Assembly: GCA_015067315.1 (NCBI GenBank)
Contig: SVMR01000013.1
Coordinates: 1-49,108, forward strand
Direction: 5' to 3'
DNA length: 49,108 nt
Source: Oscillospiraceae bacterium
Lineage (GTDB): Bacteria; Bacillota; Clostridia; Oscillospirales; Ruminococcaceae
Shown here piece after piece: positions 32,138-40,346 of this stretch (the stretch's first letter is position 1; the number at the start of each line of letters is the position of its first letter). The notes under the pieces are model-generated. The model saw only the letters and a program-made list of their open reading frames with translations, ran no database searches and was not told the origin of the DNA. A program made the translations under genes and the position numbers.

Positions 32138-33190
32138 ATGGAAATCCTTAAAAAAGAGCAGTATCCGGAATATGAGGCTTTCTGCAAAAGCCATCCCATG
32201 GGCTGCTTCACCCAATCGACCCTCTGGTATGGAGTTAAAAACAACTGGGGTCACGAAATTGTTGTTTCCAGAAACGAAACCGGCGAAATCGTCGGCGGAA
32301 TGTCTGTTTTAATACAAAAAATACCGTTTATCGGAACAAGTTTTCTCTATGCGCCGAGAGGACCTGTCTGCAACCTTCACGACAAGGCTGTGCTGAAGGA
32401 CCTTCTTGCGGGAGCAAAGATTCTTGCAAAAAAATATAACGCCCATAACTTCAAAATGGACCCGGATATCCTTGTTTCCGATGAGGAATTCCTTAAAATT
32501 GCAAAGGAACTCGGATTTACCAGAAAATTCGGTCCCACCGGTTTTGAAACGATTCAGTGCCGTTTCAATTACAGGCTTTATATTAAGGACAGAACCGAGG
32601 ACGAGGTTTTTATGAACCTCACCCAGAAATGCCGCTATAACGTCCGTGTTGCAATAAAACACGGCGTTGAAATAAAGGTTGTCGGAAAAGAATATCTCGA
32701 TGAATTCATGAGAATCATGAAAACCACCGGCGAGCGGGACGGCTTCAACATCCGCCCGAAGGAATATTTTGAAAGAATGCTCGATTCCCTCGGCGAACAC
32801 GTCCGCCTTTATATGGGCTTTTATAACGGACAGGCCGTTTGCGGAACAATTACCACCAACTATGCGGGAAAATGCTGCTATGTATATGGCGCTTCCGACA
32901 ACGCCTTCCGGAACGTAATGCCGAACTATCTTATCCAATGGGAAATGATAAAATGGGCAATCGAAACCGGATGCGAAGTTTATGACTTCCAGGGAATTTC
33001 CGGAAATCTTGAGGACGAAAGCGACCATCTTTACGGTCTTTACCGCTTTAAACGCGGTTTCAACGGCCAGGTTGACGAACTTCCGGGCGAATTTGACATT
33101 ACCTATAAACCCCTTGCGGCAAAAATGGTGAAACACGCCTTTAAACTCAACGCAAAACTCAACAAATTAAAAAAGAAGCTTAAAAAATGA
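32138..33190 (+). CDS. FemAB/FemX-like peptidoglycan bridge aminoacyltransferase
   Basis: Transfers amino acids from aminoacyl-tRNA to the stem peptide of lipid II or peptidoglycan. The 350-aa protein shows two GNAT-like halves: GCFTQSTLWYGVKNNWG at the start, NLTQKCRYNVRVAIKHGVEI in the centre and VYDFQGISGNLEDESDHLYGLYRFKRGF near the end. These fit FemX/MurM-type proteins. The Lys-rich C-terminal helix is common in the family. Which residue it adds cannot be told. It starts one base after the queG-like stop; the next gene overlaps its stop by 4 nt (ATGA), so all are translationally coupled. Confidence 0.87.
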   Translation: MEILKKEQYPEYEAFCKSHPMGCFTQSTLWYGVKNNWGHEIVVSRNETGEIVGGMSVLIQKIPFIGTSFLYAPRGPVCNLHDKAVLKDLLAGAKILAKKYNAHNFKMDPDILVSDEEFLKIAKELGFTRKFGPTGFETIQCRFNYRLYIKDRTEDEVFMNLTQKCRYNVRVAIKHGVEIKVVGKEYLDEFMRIMKTTGERDGFNIRPKEYFERMLDSLGEHVRLYMGFYNGQAVCGTITTNYAGKCCYVYGASDNAFRNVMPNYLIQWEMIKWAIETGCEVYDFQGISGNLEDESDHLYGLYRFKRGFNGQVDELPGEFDITYKPLAAKMVKHAFKLNAKLNKLKKKLKK

Positions 33191-34473
33191 ATCATCTTGA
33201 AAATGCCCTGAACGAATATATCGGAAAAGACCTTTCCCGTTTCCATATGCCCGGACATAAGGGCGCGGAAAATTTTCCGGAATATTTTAAATATGATATA
33301 ACCGAAGTTGAAGGCGCGGACAGCCTTTTTGAATCTTCCGGCGCGATTCTTGAAACGGAAAAGCGATTTTCAGAAATTTACGGAAGCGGCGCAAGCCTTC
33401 TTTCTGCCGGAGGTTCGACCCTTTGCATCCAGGCGATGCTTGCGGCGGCGCTTGATCCGGGCGATAAGCTTATTATTGCGAGAAACTGCCATGCCGCCGC
33501 GGTTAACACGATTGCGCTGCTTGATCTTGATCCGATATGGATAAATCCGAGGGATTTAAAAGGCGCAAAGGCGGCTTTTTCGGAAAACCCGGAAGCGAAG
33601 GCGGTTTATCTTACTTCGCCGGATTATTTCGGCGTGCTCAGCGATATTGAAGCTTTTGCTGATCTTGCCCATGAGCACGGAGCAAAACTTCTTGTTGATA
33701 ACGCCCACGGCGCACATCTGCATTTTACCCCCATCGAGATGCATCCCATCGCTCTCGGAGCGGATATGTGCGCGGATTCCCTCCATAAAAGCCTTCCGGT
33801 TTTAACCGGCGGAGCGTTTTTGCATCTTAAAGATGCGTCTTTGCGCGAAATTGCGAAGCAGAAGATGAGGCTTTTCGGTTCAACAAGCCCGAGCTATCTT
33901 ATAATGCTTTCCGCGGACAGATGCGCGGAATATCTTGAAACAAAGGCAAAATTCGATTTTGCGATGCTCAACGGAAAAGTCGCGAACCTGCGTTACAAGG
34001 CTTTTGAGCACGGGCTTGCCCCGAAAGTCCGGAACGTTGAACCTGCAAGGCTTGTTCTTTCGGTAAAATCAACGGAAATGACCGGGGAGGAATTCGGAAG
34101 AAAACTCCGTGAGCACGGAATCGAACCGGAATACGTGAACGATGAATGGGCGGTGCTCATGGCTTCGCCTTTCAACAGCGAAAGGGATTTTGAAAGGGTT
34201 TCGGAATTCATCGAAGATACTTTCGGAAACGGTTTTGCTTCTTTTGAGGAACGGCTTTCGAAAATGCCGGAAAAAGCGATGTCAGTAAGGGATGCGGTTT
34301 TTGCCGAAGCGGAGGAAATTGAAACGGAAAAGGCAACCGGAAGAATTGCCGCAAGGCTTAATCTGCCCTGCCCGCCCTGCATTGCCCTTGCGGTTCCGGG
34401 AGAAATCATCGACGAAAAAACCGCCGCTCTTTTAATAAAATACGGAATCAATAAAATAAACGTTGTTAAATAA
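33187..34473 (+). CDS. PLP-dependent Orn/Lys/Arg decarboxylase-family protein (YaaO-like)
   Basis: Fold-type I PLP enzyme of 428 aa. Typical sites are FHMPGHKG at the N-terminus, GSTLCIQAMLAA (PLP phosphate contacts), LLVDNAHGAHLHF (Asp binding the pyridine nitrogen) and ADSLHKSLPVLTGGAFLH with the Schiff-base Lys. It is the short form without the wing domain, like YaaO of Bacillus. In Bacillus yaaO precedes tmk, darA, yaaR, holB and ricT; here darA follows after 59 bp and tmk is missing. Substrate is not certain. Confidence 0.87.
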   Translation: MNHLENALNEYIGKDLSRFHMPGHKGAENFPEYFKYDITEVEGADSLFESSGAILETEKRFSEIYGSGASLLSAGGSTLCIQAMLAAALDPGDKLIIARNCHAAAVNTIALLDLDPIWINPRDLKGAKAAFSENPEAKAVYLTSPDYFGVLSDIEAFADLAHEHGAKLLVDNAHGAHLHFTPIEMHPIALGADMCADSLHKSLPVLTGGAFLHLKDASLREIAKQKMRLFGSTSPSYLIMLSADRCAEYLETKAKFDFAMLNGKVANLRYKAFEHGLAPKVRNVEPARLVLSVKSTEMTGEEFGRKLREHGIEPEYVNDEWAVLMASPFNSERDFERVSEFIEDTFGNGFASFEERLSKMPEKAMSVRDAVFAEAEEIETEKATGRIAARLNLPCPPCIALAVPGEIIDEKTAALLIKYGINKINVVK

Positions 34474-34532
34474 AGTTTAATCCCGCGTTTGCGGTTTAAT
34501 ATTACATAATCTTCCCAAGGAGGAACAATAAT

Positions 34533-34853
34533 ATGAAAATGATCATGGCAATTGTATCCGGCGACGACAGCAGCGCTGTTTCCGCAGCACTTACCAAGGC
34601 AAGATACTCCGTAACAAAGCTTGCGACAACCGGCGGCTTTCTTATGAGCGGAAACACAACCTTCCTCATCGGCGTTGAGGACGAGCAGGTTCAGGACGTT
34701 ATTGACGTTATCGGACAGCACAGCAAAAAACGCAAACAGATGGTTCCCAACAACAGTTTTGACGTAGGAATGTATTCCGCGTTTCCGGTTGAAGTAACCG
34801 TAGGCGGCGCAATCGTTTTTGTAATGAACGTCGAACGTTTTGAAAAAGTTTAA
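34533..34853 (+). CDS. darA: Cyclic-di-AMP receptor DarA (YaaQ/PstA, PII-like)
   Basis: Small PII-like trimeric receptor of 106 aa that binds the second messenger c-di-AMP. Family motifs are MKMIMAIVSGDD at the start, LTKARYSVTKLATTGGFLMSGNTTFLIG in the B-loop/ligand region, and the C-terminal GGAIVFVMNVERFEKV. AAGGAGG is 8 nt before the ATG. Position between the yaaO-like gene and holB is the same order as in Bacillus. Confidence 0.94.
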   Translation: MKMIMAIVSGDDSSAVSAALTKARYSVTKLATTGGFLMSGNTTFLIGVEDEQVQDVIDVIGQHSKKRKQMVPNNSFDVGMYSAFPVEVTVGGAIVFVMNVERFEKV

Positions 34854-34856
34854 AAA

Positions 34857-35798
34857 ATGCCCGGTTTAAAAGAATTACAAAAAAACCTTTCCGCTTCTTT
34901 GGGCGAAGGACATCTTTCCCATGCGATTCTTATTGAAGGAGAAAAAGGCACCGGAAGGAAGGAACTTGCCCTTTGGCTTGCAAAGGCGATTCTTTGCAAA
35001 GGGGAAAACCGCCCCTGCGGAAACTGTTCCGTTTGCAGAAAAATTGAAAGCGGAAACCACCCGGACGTTGAAATTTACGGCGGCGAAGGCGGAGCAAGAA
35101 GTTTTCATATCGAAAGCATAAGGGAAATCAAAAATTCCCTCTGGCTTGCGCCGAATGAATCCGAACAAAGAGTATATATTCTTCTCAATGCGGAAAATAT
35201 GACTGCGGAAGCGCAGAACGCTCTTTTAAAATCCCTTGAGGAACCGCCCGCCCACGCAAGATTCATTCTTACCTGTGACAACATAAGAAGCCTTCTTGAT
35301 ACGATCATAAGCCGTTCAACGGTTTATTCCCTTGAACCGCCGACCAGGGAGGAATGCGCCGCGGCTTTCCGGGAAAAATTCCCGGAATTTTCGGAAAAGG
35401 AAGCGGAGCTTTTTGCGATTGCATACGGCGGAAACTTCGGCGCCGCAAGCGCGGGAGCTTCCGGAGGTTTTTCGGAAATTGTTTTTCTTGCGGCAAAAGT
35501 TCCGGAAATGCTTAAAAAAGGGAACGGATATTCCCTTGCGGCGGAACTTGCGGCAAAATGCAAAACAAAAGCGGATCTTTCGGAATTTCTCGAAAGGCTT
35601 TTGAATATAACCGGACGGTGCGGAATTGACCGCGCCGCCGGAAGACCCGTTCCGGTAAGGGTTACCCCTTCCGAAGCGGTTAGAACATCAGATATTATTG
35701 AACGCGGAAAGCTTGCTCTGCTCCAGAACTGTTCACTTGAACTTGTTGAAAGCTGGCTTTGCATGGAACTTTCCGGCGTTTTCGGAGGAAATTTATGA
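34857..35798 (+). CDS. holB: DNA polymerase III subunit delta'
   Basis: Clamp-loader subunit that, with delta and tau/gamma, opens the sliding clamp for replication. The 313-aa protein has a P-loop-like GEKGTGRKE (28-36), the four-Cys zinc module at Cys47, 54, 57 and 60 (PCGNCSVCRK), NALLKSLEEPP, and RSTVYSLEPPT in the sensor/lid region. It starts 3 bp after the darA stop and its own stop overlaps the ricT start (ATGA). Confidence 0.9.
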   Translation: MPGLKELQKNLSASLGEGHLSHAILIEGEKGTGRKELALWLAKAILCKGENRPCGNCSVCRKIESGNHPDVEIYGGEGGARSFHIESIREIKNSLWLAPNESEQRVYILLNAENMTAEAQNALLKSLEEPPAHARFILTCDNIRSLLDTIISRSTVYSLEPPTREECAAAFREKFPEFSEKEAELFAIAYGGNFGAASAGASGGFSEIVFLAAKVPEMLKKGNGYSLAAELAAKCKTKADLSEFLERLLNITGRCGIDRAAGRPVPVRVTPSEAVRTSDIIERGKLALLQNCSLELVESWLCMELSGVFGGNL

Positions 35799-36664
35799 GC
35801 GAAAAGATCGAAGTTATAGGCGTCCGCTTCAAGGAAGTCGGAAAAGTCTATTATTTTGACCCGGAGGGCGAAAAATTTTCCATAGGAAACAAGGTTATTG
35901 TTGAAACAAGCCGCGGCACCGAATGCGGCGAAGTTGCGGCAGACAACCGCTTTGTTGACGAGGAAAAAGTTGTTATGCCCCTTAAAAAAGTTCTCCGCTT
36001 TGCAACTGCGGAGGATCTTGAACACGTTGAAGAAAACAACATTCTTGAAAAACAGGCTTTTGAAAAATGCCTTGTTAAAATTGCGGATCATAAACTTGAC
36101 ATGAAGCTTGTTGACGTTGAATATACCTTCGACAACAGCAAGATAATCTTTTATTTTACCGCCGACGGAAGAGTTGACTTCCGCGAACTTGTAAAAGATC
36201 TTGCGGCGATTTTCAGAACAAGAATCGAACTCCGCCAGATCGGAGTGCGCGACGAAGCAAAAATGATGGGCGGTCTCGGAATTTGCGGAAGACCTTTCTG
36301 CTGTTCCCAGTTCCTCGGCGAATTTGCGCCGGTTTCCGTAAAAATGGCGAAGGAACAGGGGCTTTCCCTCAACCCGACAAAAATTTCCGGAACCTGCGGA
36401 AGACTTATGTGCTGCCTTAAATATGAGCAGGAGGGTTATGAGGAACTTATCCGCACCATGCCGAGAGTCGGCGCCGGAGTTAAAACTCCCGACGGAACAG
36501 GCACAGTTGTTGATATCAACCTTATGACCGGAATGGTCACGGTTAAGATGGACGACGCACCGGACGGCGCGCCCAAATCTTTCCATAAATCCGTTACAAA
36601 GCGTCTTCGCGGCGAAAGGGAAGAACCGAAAGCCGAAATTGAAGAAATCGATTACGAAGAATAA
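35795..36664 (+). CDS. ricT: RicT/YaaT, PSP1-domain protein
   Basis: Member of the RicA-RicF-RicT (Y-complex), which carries iron-sulfur clusters and, in Bacillus, guides RNase Y maturation of mRNAs and affects Spo0A phosphorylation. The 289-aa protein has the PSP1 core with GLGICGRPFCC and SGTCGRLMCC, the conserved Cys pairs, and an acidic C-terminus. The start at 35795 overlaps the holB stop and has GGAGGAAA as SD. A ferredoxin gene follows after 23 bp, possibly on the same transcript. Confidence 0.93.
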   Translation: MSEKIEVIGVRFKEVGKVYYFDPEGEKFSIGNKVIVETSRGTECGEVAADNRFVDEEKVVMPLKKVLRFATAEDLEHVEENNILEKQAFEKCLVKIADHKLDMKLVDVEYTFDNSKIIFYFTADGRVDFRELVKDLAAIFRTRIELRQIGVRDEAKMMGGLGICGRPFCCSQFLGEFAPVSVKMAKEQGLSLNPTKISGTCGRLMCCLKYEQEGYEELIRTMPRVGAGVKTPDGTGTVVDINLMTGMVTVKMDDAPDGAPKSFHKSVTKRLRGEREEPKAEIEEIDYEE

Positions 36665-36687
36665 TTTTTTTTAAGGAGGATTTTATC

Positions 36688-36864
36688 ATGGCCTACAAAA
36701 TTTCCGATATGTGTATTGAATGCGGAACCTGCGCGGAAAACTGCCCGGTTAACGCCATTGAACCCGGCGACGGAAAATACGTCATCAACCCCGCAAAATG
36801 CATCGACTGCGGAACCTGTTCCTATTCCTGCCCTGTGGGCGCGGCACAGCCGGGTGACGATTGA
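36688..36864 (+). CDS. Small 2[4Fe-4S] ferredoxin, copy 1
   Basis: Electron carrier of 58 aa, clostridial type. Two CxxCxxCxxxCP sites are complete: CIECGTCAENCP and CIDCGTCSYSCP, with the intervening GDGKYVINPAKC. It ends in acidic residues. AAGGAGG is 9 nt before the ATG. It lies right behind ricT, and shares MAYKISD at the N-terminus with copy 2. Confidence 0.95.
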   Translation: MAYKISDMCIECGTCAENCPVNAIEPGDGKYVINPAKCIDCGTCSYSCPVGAAQPGDD

Positions 36865-36900
36865 TTTTTTAGCGAAAAACAAATAAACGAAAACATTCGA

Positions 36901-36967
36901 CGGGACGTCCCGTATTCTCTGCATATTGCAGAGAATAAAGACTCCTGTTCGGCGAAAAAAACAGGAG
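36901..36967 (+). promoter_or_regulatory. Three consecutive hairpins, the last covering the SD of the dockerin gene
   Basis: Palindrome CGGGACGTCCCG (36901-36912); ATTCTCTGCA (36914-36923) with TGCAGAGAAT (36927-36936); CTCCTGTT (36942-36949) with AACAGGAG (36960-36967). The third pairs with the SD (AGGAGG) just before the ATG at 36973, so it could block ribosome binding. No T-run follows the first two, so they are not clear terminators. Confidence 0.55.
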
Positions 36968-36972
36968 GAAAA

Positions 36973-37881
36973 ATGAAAAAGATAATATCGCTTGCGTTAT
37001 GTTTTATGATGATTTTCGATATAATGCCAATAAAAATCTTTGCGGCGGAAGAACAGAGCCTTGAGGAAATAATCCGCCCGCAGGTTGAGGCTTTTGCGAA
37101 ATCCATCGACCAGAAGGACGCGGACGGAAAAGCCGCGGATAAACTTGCCGTCCACGGAATTAAAAACGGCGGAAAAAAGCTTATTGCGGGAGAAAATCAC
37201 CCCTTGACTGCAACACTTATGAATTCGGAATTGATGAAATTTGTTGTGACAAAAGCTCTTTCAAGAACTTTTGAATCCGTGCGGGATATGGAGAAAATAC
37301 AAAAATCATATATTGCCTGCGGATATTATGACAACGCATGGTATGATTATAAAATCTTTGAAGGGGAAGAAAGAATAGAGTATAAATGGCATGAAACTTA
37401 TTCCGTACCGTACAATTCCTATGATAAATCTTTGGAATGGATTGGCGGAACAGTTGAAGCAAATATAACATTCGATTTTGTCGAGGCAACTTCCGAAAAC
37501 GTAATTTTTAATGTAAAAATTGTTGTGTTTGATAAATTTGATTTTAATACGGCAAATGAATCCGAATTGAAAAATCTTATAGGAATAATCGGTGAATTGC
37601 TGTTCACTCCATTCAGTTGGGAAGCAAAATGCGATTTCAAAATCGAAATTCCAATAGAAAAACCGGAGGAAAACAAAGTTTTCGGCGATTCTGACGGAAA
37701 CGGAAAAATCGACGTTGCGGACGCCTATTTTGCGCGGCTTGTTTCCGCAAAGCTGGTCGTGCCGACAGAAGAACAGCTTTTGCTCTGCGACGTTGACCTT
37801 GACGGAAGAATCACCGCCATCGACGCGAATATAATCCGCAAATACGCCCTCGGAATCATAAAAGAACTGCCGGTTAAATAA
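36973..37881 (+). CDS. Secreted protein with C-terminal dockerin-type module
   Basis: Protein of 302 aa with a signal peptide (KK, then IISLALCFMMIFDIMPIKIF, cut probably after AAA-type site near residue 25). The central part has no domain I can name. The C-terminal 65 residues are a dockerin I-like pair of calcium loops: GDSDGNGKIDVADAYFARL and CDVDLDGRITAIDANIIRKY. In cellulosome systems dockerins dock enzymes onto cohesin scaffolds; no cohesin or glycosidase gene is in this window, so the partner is unknown. Its SD lies in a hairpin. It sits between two ferredoxin genes, an unusual place. Confidence 0.82.
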   Translation: MKKIISLALCFMMIFDIMPIKIFAAEEQSLEEIIRPQVEAFAKSIDQKDADGKAADKLAVHGIKNGGKKLIAGENHPLTATLMNSELMKFVVTKALSRTFESVRDMEKIQKSYIACGYYDNAWYDYKIFEGEERIEYKWHETYSVPYNSYDKSLEWIGGTVEANITFDFVEATSENVIFNVKIVVFDKFDFNTANESELKNLIGIIGELLFTPFSWEAKCDFKIEIPIEKPEENKVFGDSDGNGKIDVADAYFARLVSAKLVVPTEEQLLLCDVDLDGRITAIDANIIRKYALGIIKELPVK

Positions 37882-38112
37882 GCCTCCCTTGTCAAAGGGA
37901 GGTGGCGTTTCCGCAGGAAATGACGGAGGGATTCTTTTTAATGCAGAATGCAAAGTGCATAATGCAGAATTATAAATTGAAACTCCGCAAGGGTCGCCCC
38001 TACATTGATTTTCGGAACCATCTAAAATCAAACGGTAATTTCGACAGAATCCCCCAGTCACGCGCCTGTTCTTAAAGGCGTGACAGCCCCCCTTAGGCAA
38101 GGGGGCCTTTTG
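37882..38112. repeat. Intergenic hairpin-repeat block 6
   Basis: Between the dockerin gene and ferredoxin copy 2 there are only repeats. 37882-37935 (plus): CCTCCCTTG/AAAGGGAGG, inner TTTCC/GGAAA, GGAGGGATTC. 37940-37975: a TGCAGAATGCAAAG-type tract that recurs at 41213. 37985-38010: a GGGTCGCCCC unit. 38045-38112 (minus): GAATCCCCC, inner TCACGC/GCGTGA, CCCCCCTT/AAGGGGG. Confidence 0.82.
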
Positions 38113-38158
38113 AAAATATCCGCCCATACAAGGATATTTCTCCCACACTATTGATTTT

Positions 38159-38186
38159 TTGAAAATATGTGTTAAAATTATATTAT
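38159..38186 (+). promoter_or_regulatory. Promoter of ferredoxin copy 2
   Basis: TTGAAA (38159-38164), 16-bp spacer, TATTAT (38181-38186). Confidence 0.6.
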
Positions 38187-38210
38187 CTTTTTAAAGGAGG
38201 TTTTTTGACC

Positions 38211-38381
38211 ATGGCATACAAAATTTCCGATGCTTGCATCATGTGCGGCGCTTGCGCAGATGCTTGCCCTGTTGAAGCAATTTCCGAAGGCGACGGCAAA
38301 TACGTTATCGATGCTGACAAATGCATCGAATGCGGTGCTTGCGCAGGCGAATGCCCTGTCGGTGCTCCCGAAGAAGCATAA
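38211..38381 (+). CDS. Small 2[4Fe-4S] ferredoxin, copy 2
   Basis: Electron carrier of 56 aa with two full cluster sites, [12 protein letters not shown] and [12 protein letters not shown], and acidic composition typical of clostridial ferredoxin. The ATG at 38211 is preceded by AAAGGAGG; an upstream in-frame start would include the SD. It has its own promoter and terminator. Its codons are unlike copy 1 (more GCT/TGC), which suits a highly expressed gene and makes it the likely main ferredoxin. Confidence 0.96.
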   Translation: MAYKISDACIMCGACADACPVEAISEGDGKYVIDADKCIECGACAGECPVGAPEEA

Positions 38382-38396
38382 TTTATGTATTTAACG

Positions 38397-38428
38397 AAGA
38401 GGGAAGGCTTTTGCCTTCCTTCTTTTTT
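38397..38428 (+). terminator. Terminator of ferredoxin copy 2
   Basis: A stem around GAAGGC/GCCTTC, extended by weaker pairs, and followed by a T-rich run. Confidence 0.8.
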
Positions 38429-38437
38429 ATCTGAATA

Positions 38438-38466
38438 TTGATTTTTTCGGCGCATAGTGATAGAAT
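38438..38466 (+). promoter_or_regulatory. Promoter of ferredoxin copy 3
   Basis: TTGATT (38438-38443), 17-bp spacer, TAGAAT (38461-38466). Confidence 0.65.
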
Positions 38467-38501
38467 TGAATTAATATATAAAGGGGAGGAGGCTTTTTTA
38501 T

Positions 38502-38678
38502 ATGGCGTATGTAATTTCCGGGAAATGCATCGAATGCGGAAAATGCGAAAAAGAATGTCCGAAAGGCGCAATTTATCCAAGCTGCGGACAGTATGTCGTA
38601 ATAAAAAGGCTTTGCATTGAATGCGGCCGCTGTGCAAAGGTTTGCCCCGTTGGAGCACCCGAACCGAAGAAAAAATGA
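38502..38678 (+). CDS. Small 2[4Fe-4S] ferredoxin, copy 3 (basic)
   Basis: Protein of 58 aa with two complete sites, CIECGKCEKECP and CIECGRCAKVCP, and an additional Cys between them (PSCGQY). Unlike copies 1 and 2 it is rich in Lys/Arg (VVIKRLC, PEPKKK end), so its surface charge is opposite and it probably has different redox partners. GGGGAGGAGG is the SD. It has its own promoter and terminator. Confidence 0.93.
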   Translation: MAYVISGKCIECGKCEKECPKGAIYPSCGQYVVIKRLCIECGRCAKVCPVGAPEPKKK

Positions 38679-38682
38679 TTTT

Positions 38683-38716
38683 ATGCGGGAAGGGAAAAAC
38701 CTTTCCGCTTTTTTAT
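38683..38716 (+). terminator. Terminator of ferredoxin copy 3
   Basis: GCGGGAAGG (38685-38693) pairs with CCTTTCCGC (38700-38708) with one wobble, then seven T. Confidence 0.83.
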
Positions 38717-38746
38717 AAAATTTAATTTTTCAGGAGATGACAGAAA

Positions 38747-39670
38747 ATGAAAAAAGAAAGTTTCTTCACAAAAATCGAGGATGTTTCCTATACCGATGAA
38801 AACGGAATTATCAGAACAAGAAAAGAAAGCAAATTCCGCGCGGGAAGATTATTTGCAATTCTTGTTCCCGTTCTTGTTCTCGCTGTTTTTCTTTCATGCA
38901 TAAGGGTTGTTCCCACCGGACACACCGGAATTGTGACGACCTTCGGAAAAGTTGAGGAAGGTTCTCTTGAAGCGGGTCCGAACTTTGTTCTTCCCTGGCA
39001 GAAAGTTGTAAATCTTGACAACCGCGTTCAGAAAGTCAATATCCAGACCGAGGCTTTTTCAAGCGACATCCAGCAGGTTCAGGTTTCCACAACCATCAAC
39101 TACAGCATAAATTCAAAAACCGCCTACACCCTTTATAAAACAGTCGGAAGAAATTATTACGACAACATTATTCTTCCGAGAGCTCTTGAAAACGTAAAAG
39201 CCGTTTTTGCAAATTATACCGCGGAAAATCTTATTGCAAACCGCGAAATTCTTTCCGGCGAAATTGTTGCCGCAATGAAAGCGGATATGGAACCTTACGG
39301 AATTACAGTAAACGATATTTCAATCGAGGATATCGATTTTACCGATGCGTTCACCGATGCGGTTGAGGCAAAACAGGTTGCGGCGCAGGAAAAACTTACC
39401 GCCCAGACCAAACAGGAACAGCTTACCATGGAACAGCAGGCCCAGGCGGAACGCGACGTAATCGCCGCCCAGGCGGAACTTGAAGTTACAAAGATCCAGG
39501 CGGAATCCGCTTATTACGCAGGCGAAAAAGAAGCGGAAGTCAACAAGAAAATTGCAGAAAGCCTTACCCCCGAACTTGTTCAGTATTATTACGTACAGAG
39601 ATGGAACGGTCAGCTTCCGACAACGGTTCTCGGCGAAGGCGGTTCCTTCCTCATCAACGTTCCCAACTGA
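38747..39670 (+). CDS. SPFH/prohibitin-family membrane protein
   Basis: Membrane-bound scaffold protein of 307 aa. A cytoplasmic N-terminal stretch of about 30 residues is followed by one transmembrane helix (LFAILVPVLVLAVFLSCI), then the SPFH/band-7 domain (VPTGHTGIVTTFGKVEE, LPWQKVVNLDNRVQK, NDISIEDIDFTDAF). A coiled-coil region rich in Ala/Gln/Glu follows (AAQEKLTAQTKQEQLTMEQQ). Such proteins form large rings that organize membrane or guard proteases; the role here is unknown. Two rRNA/tRNA methyltransferase genes follow closely. Confidence 0.9.
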   Translation: MKKESFFTKIEDVSYTDENGIIRTRKESKFRAGRLFAILVPVLVLAVFLSCIRVVPTGHTGIVTTFGKVEEGSLEAGPNFVLPWQKVVNLDNRVQKVNIQTEAFSSDIQQVQVSTTINYSINSKTAYTLYKTVGRNYYDNIILPRALENVKAVFANYTAENLIANREILSGEIVAAMKADMEPYGITVNDISIEDIDFTDAFTDAVEAKQVAAQEKLTAQTKQEQLTMEQQAQAERDVIAAQAELEVTKIQAESAYYAGEKEAEVNKKIAESLTPELVQYYYVQRWNGQLPTTVLGEGGSFLINVPN

Positions 39671-39680
39671 CGGAGAAAAA

Positions 39681-40340
39681 ATGGATATAATCGTAAACGA
39701 TTTTTACGGGCTTGATATGGCCACAACAAAAGAATACGGATTCGGCGGAGATGCGCTTCTTCTTGCGGAATTTGCAAAACCGAAATTCAAGGATACGGTT
39801 CTCGATCTTTGCACAGGATGCGGAGTTGTTCCGGTGATGATGATGGCAAACGGATTCAAAGGCAGGGTAACCGCCGTTGATATCCAGCCGGGAGCCATCG
39901 AACTTTGCAAATGGACCGCCGAAAAAAACGGGATTCAGGACAGGTTTTTCCCGGTTCTTGCGGATCTTAACGAACTTGACTGGCCGGCGGAAAGCTTCAG
40001 CCTTATAACGGTGAATCCACCATATTTTGTTGCCGGTTCCGGAAAGGAAAACGGAACAACCTCAAGGGATCTTGCAAGAAGGGAAAGCGGATGCACCCTT
40101 GCCCAGGTTACAAAGGCCGCCGGATGGCTTCTTAAATACGGCGGAAGATTCTGCATGTGCCACAGACCGGAACGCCTTGCGGACGTAATTTTTGAAATGC
40201 GGAAGAACAAAATTGAACCGAAGCGGCTTACTTTTGTCAACAACGCGACGGATTCTTCGGAACCCTGGCTTATCCTTATTGAAGGGAAAAAAGGCGGTCA
40301 CGCCGGACTTAAAATAAACTATATTCAGAACGGAAGATAA
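39681..40340 (+). CDS. trmN6: tRNA1(Val) adenine-N6 methyltransferase family protein
   Basis: SAM-dependent N6-adenine methyltransferase of 219 aa. It has the SAM loop DLCTGCGVVPVMM and the catalytic NPPYF that marks N6-adenine enzymes; FYGLDMATTKEYGFGGDALLLAEF is typical of the TrmN6/YabB family. The start at 39681 has GGAG upstream; the longer frame only overlaps the SPFH gene. It precedes rsmI as in Bacillus (yabB-yazA-rsmI), though the yazA-like gene is missing. Confidence 0.88.
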   Translation: MDIIVNDFYGLDMATTKEYGFGGDALLLAEFAKPKFKDTVLDLCTGCGVVPVMMMANGFKGRVTAVDIQPGAIELCKWTAEKNGIQDRFFPVLADLNELDWPAESFSLITVNPPYFVAGSGKENGTTSRDLARRESGCTLAQVTKAAGWLLKYGGRFCMCHRPERLADVIFEMRKNKIEPKRLTFVNNATDSSEPWLILIEGKKGGHAGLKINYIQNGR

Positions 40341-40346
40341 ATAATT

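Noticed and set aside
36901-36936. First two hairpins as a terminator after ferredoxin copy 1
   Set aside because: The stems are good but no T-run follows either, so termination is not supported; kept as a leader structure only.
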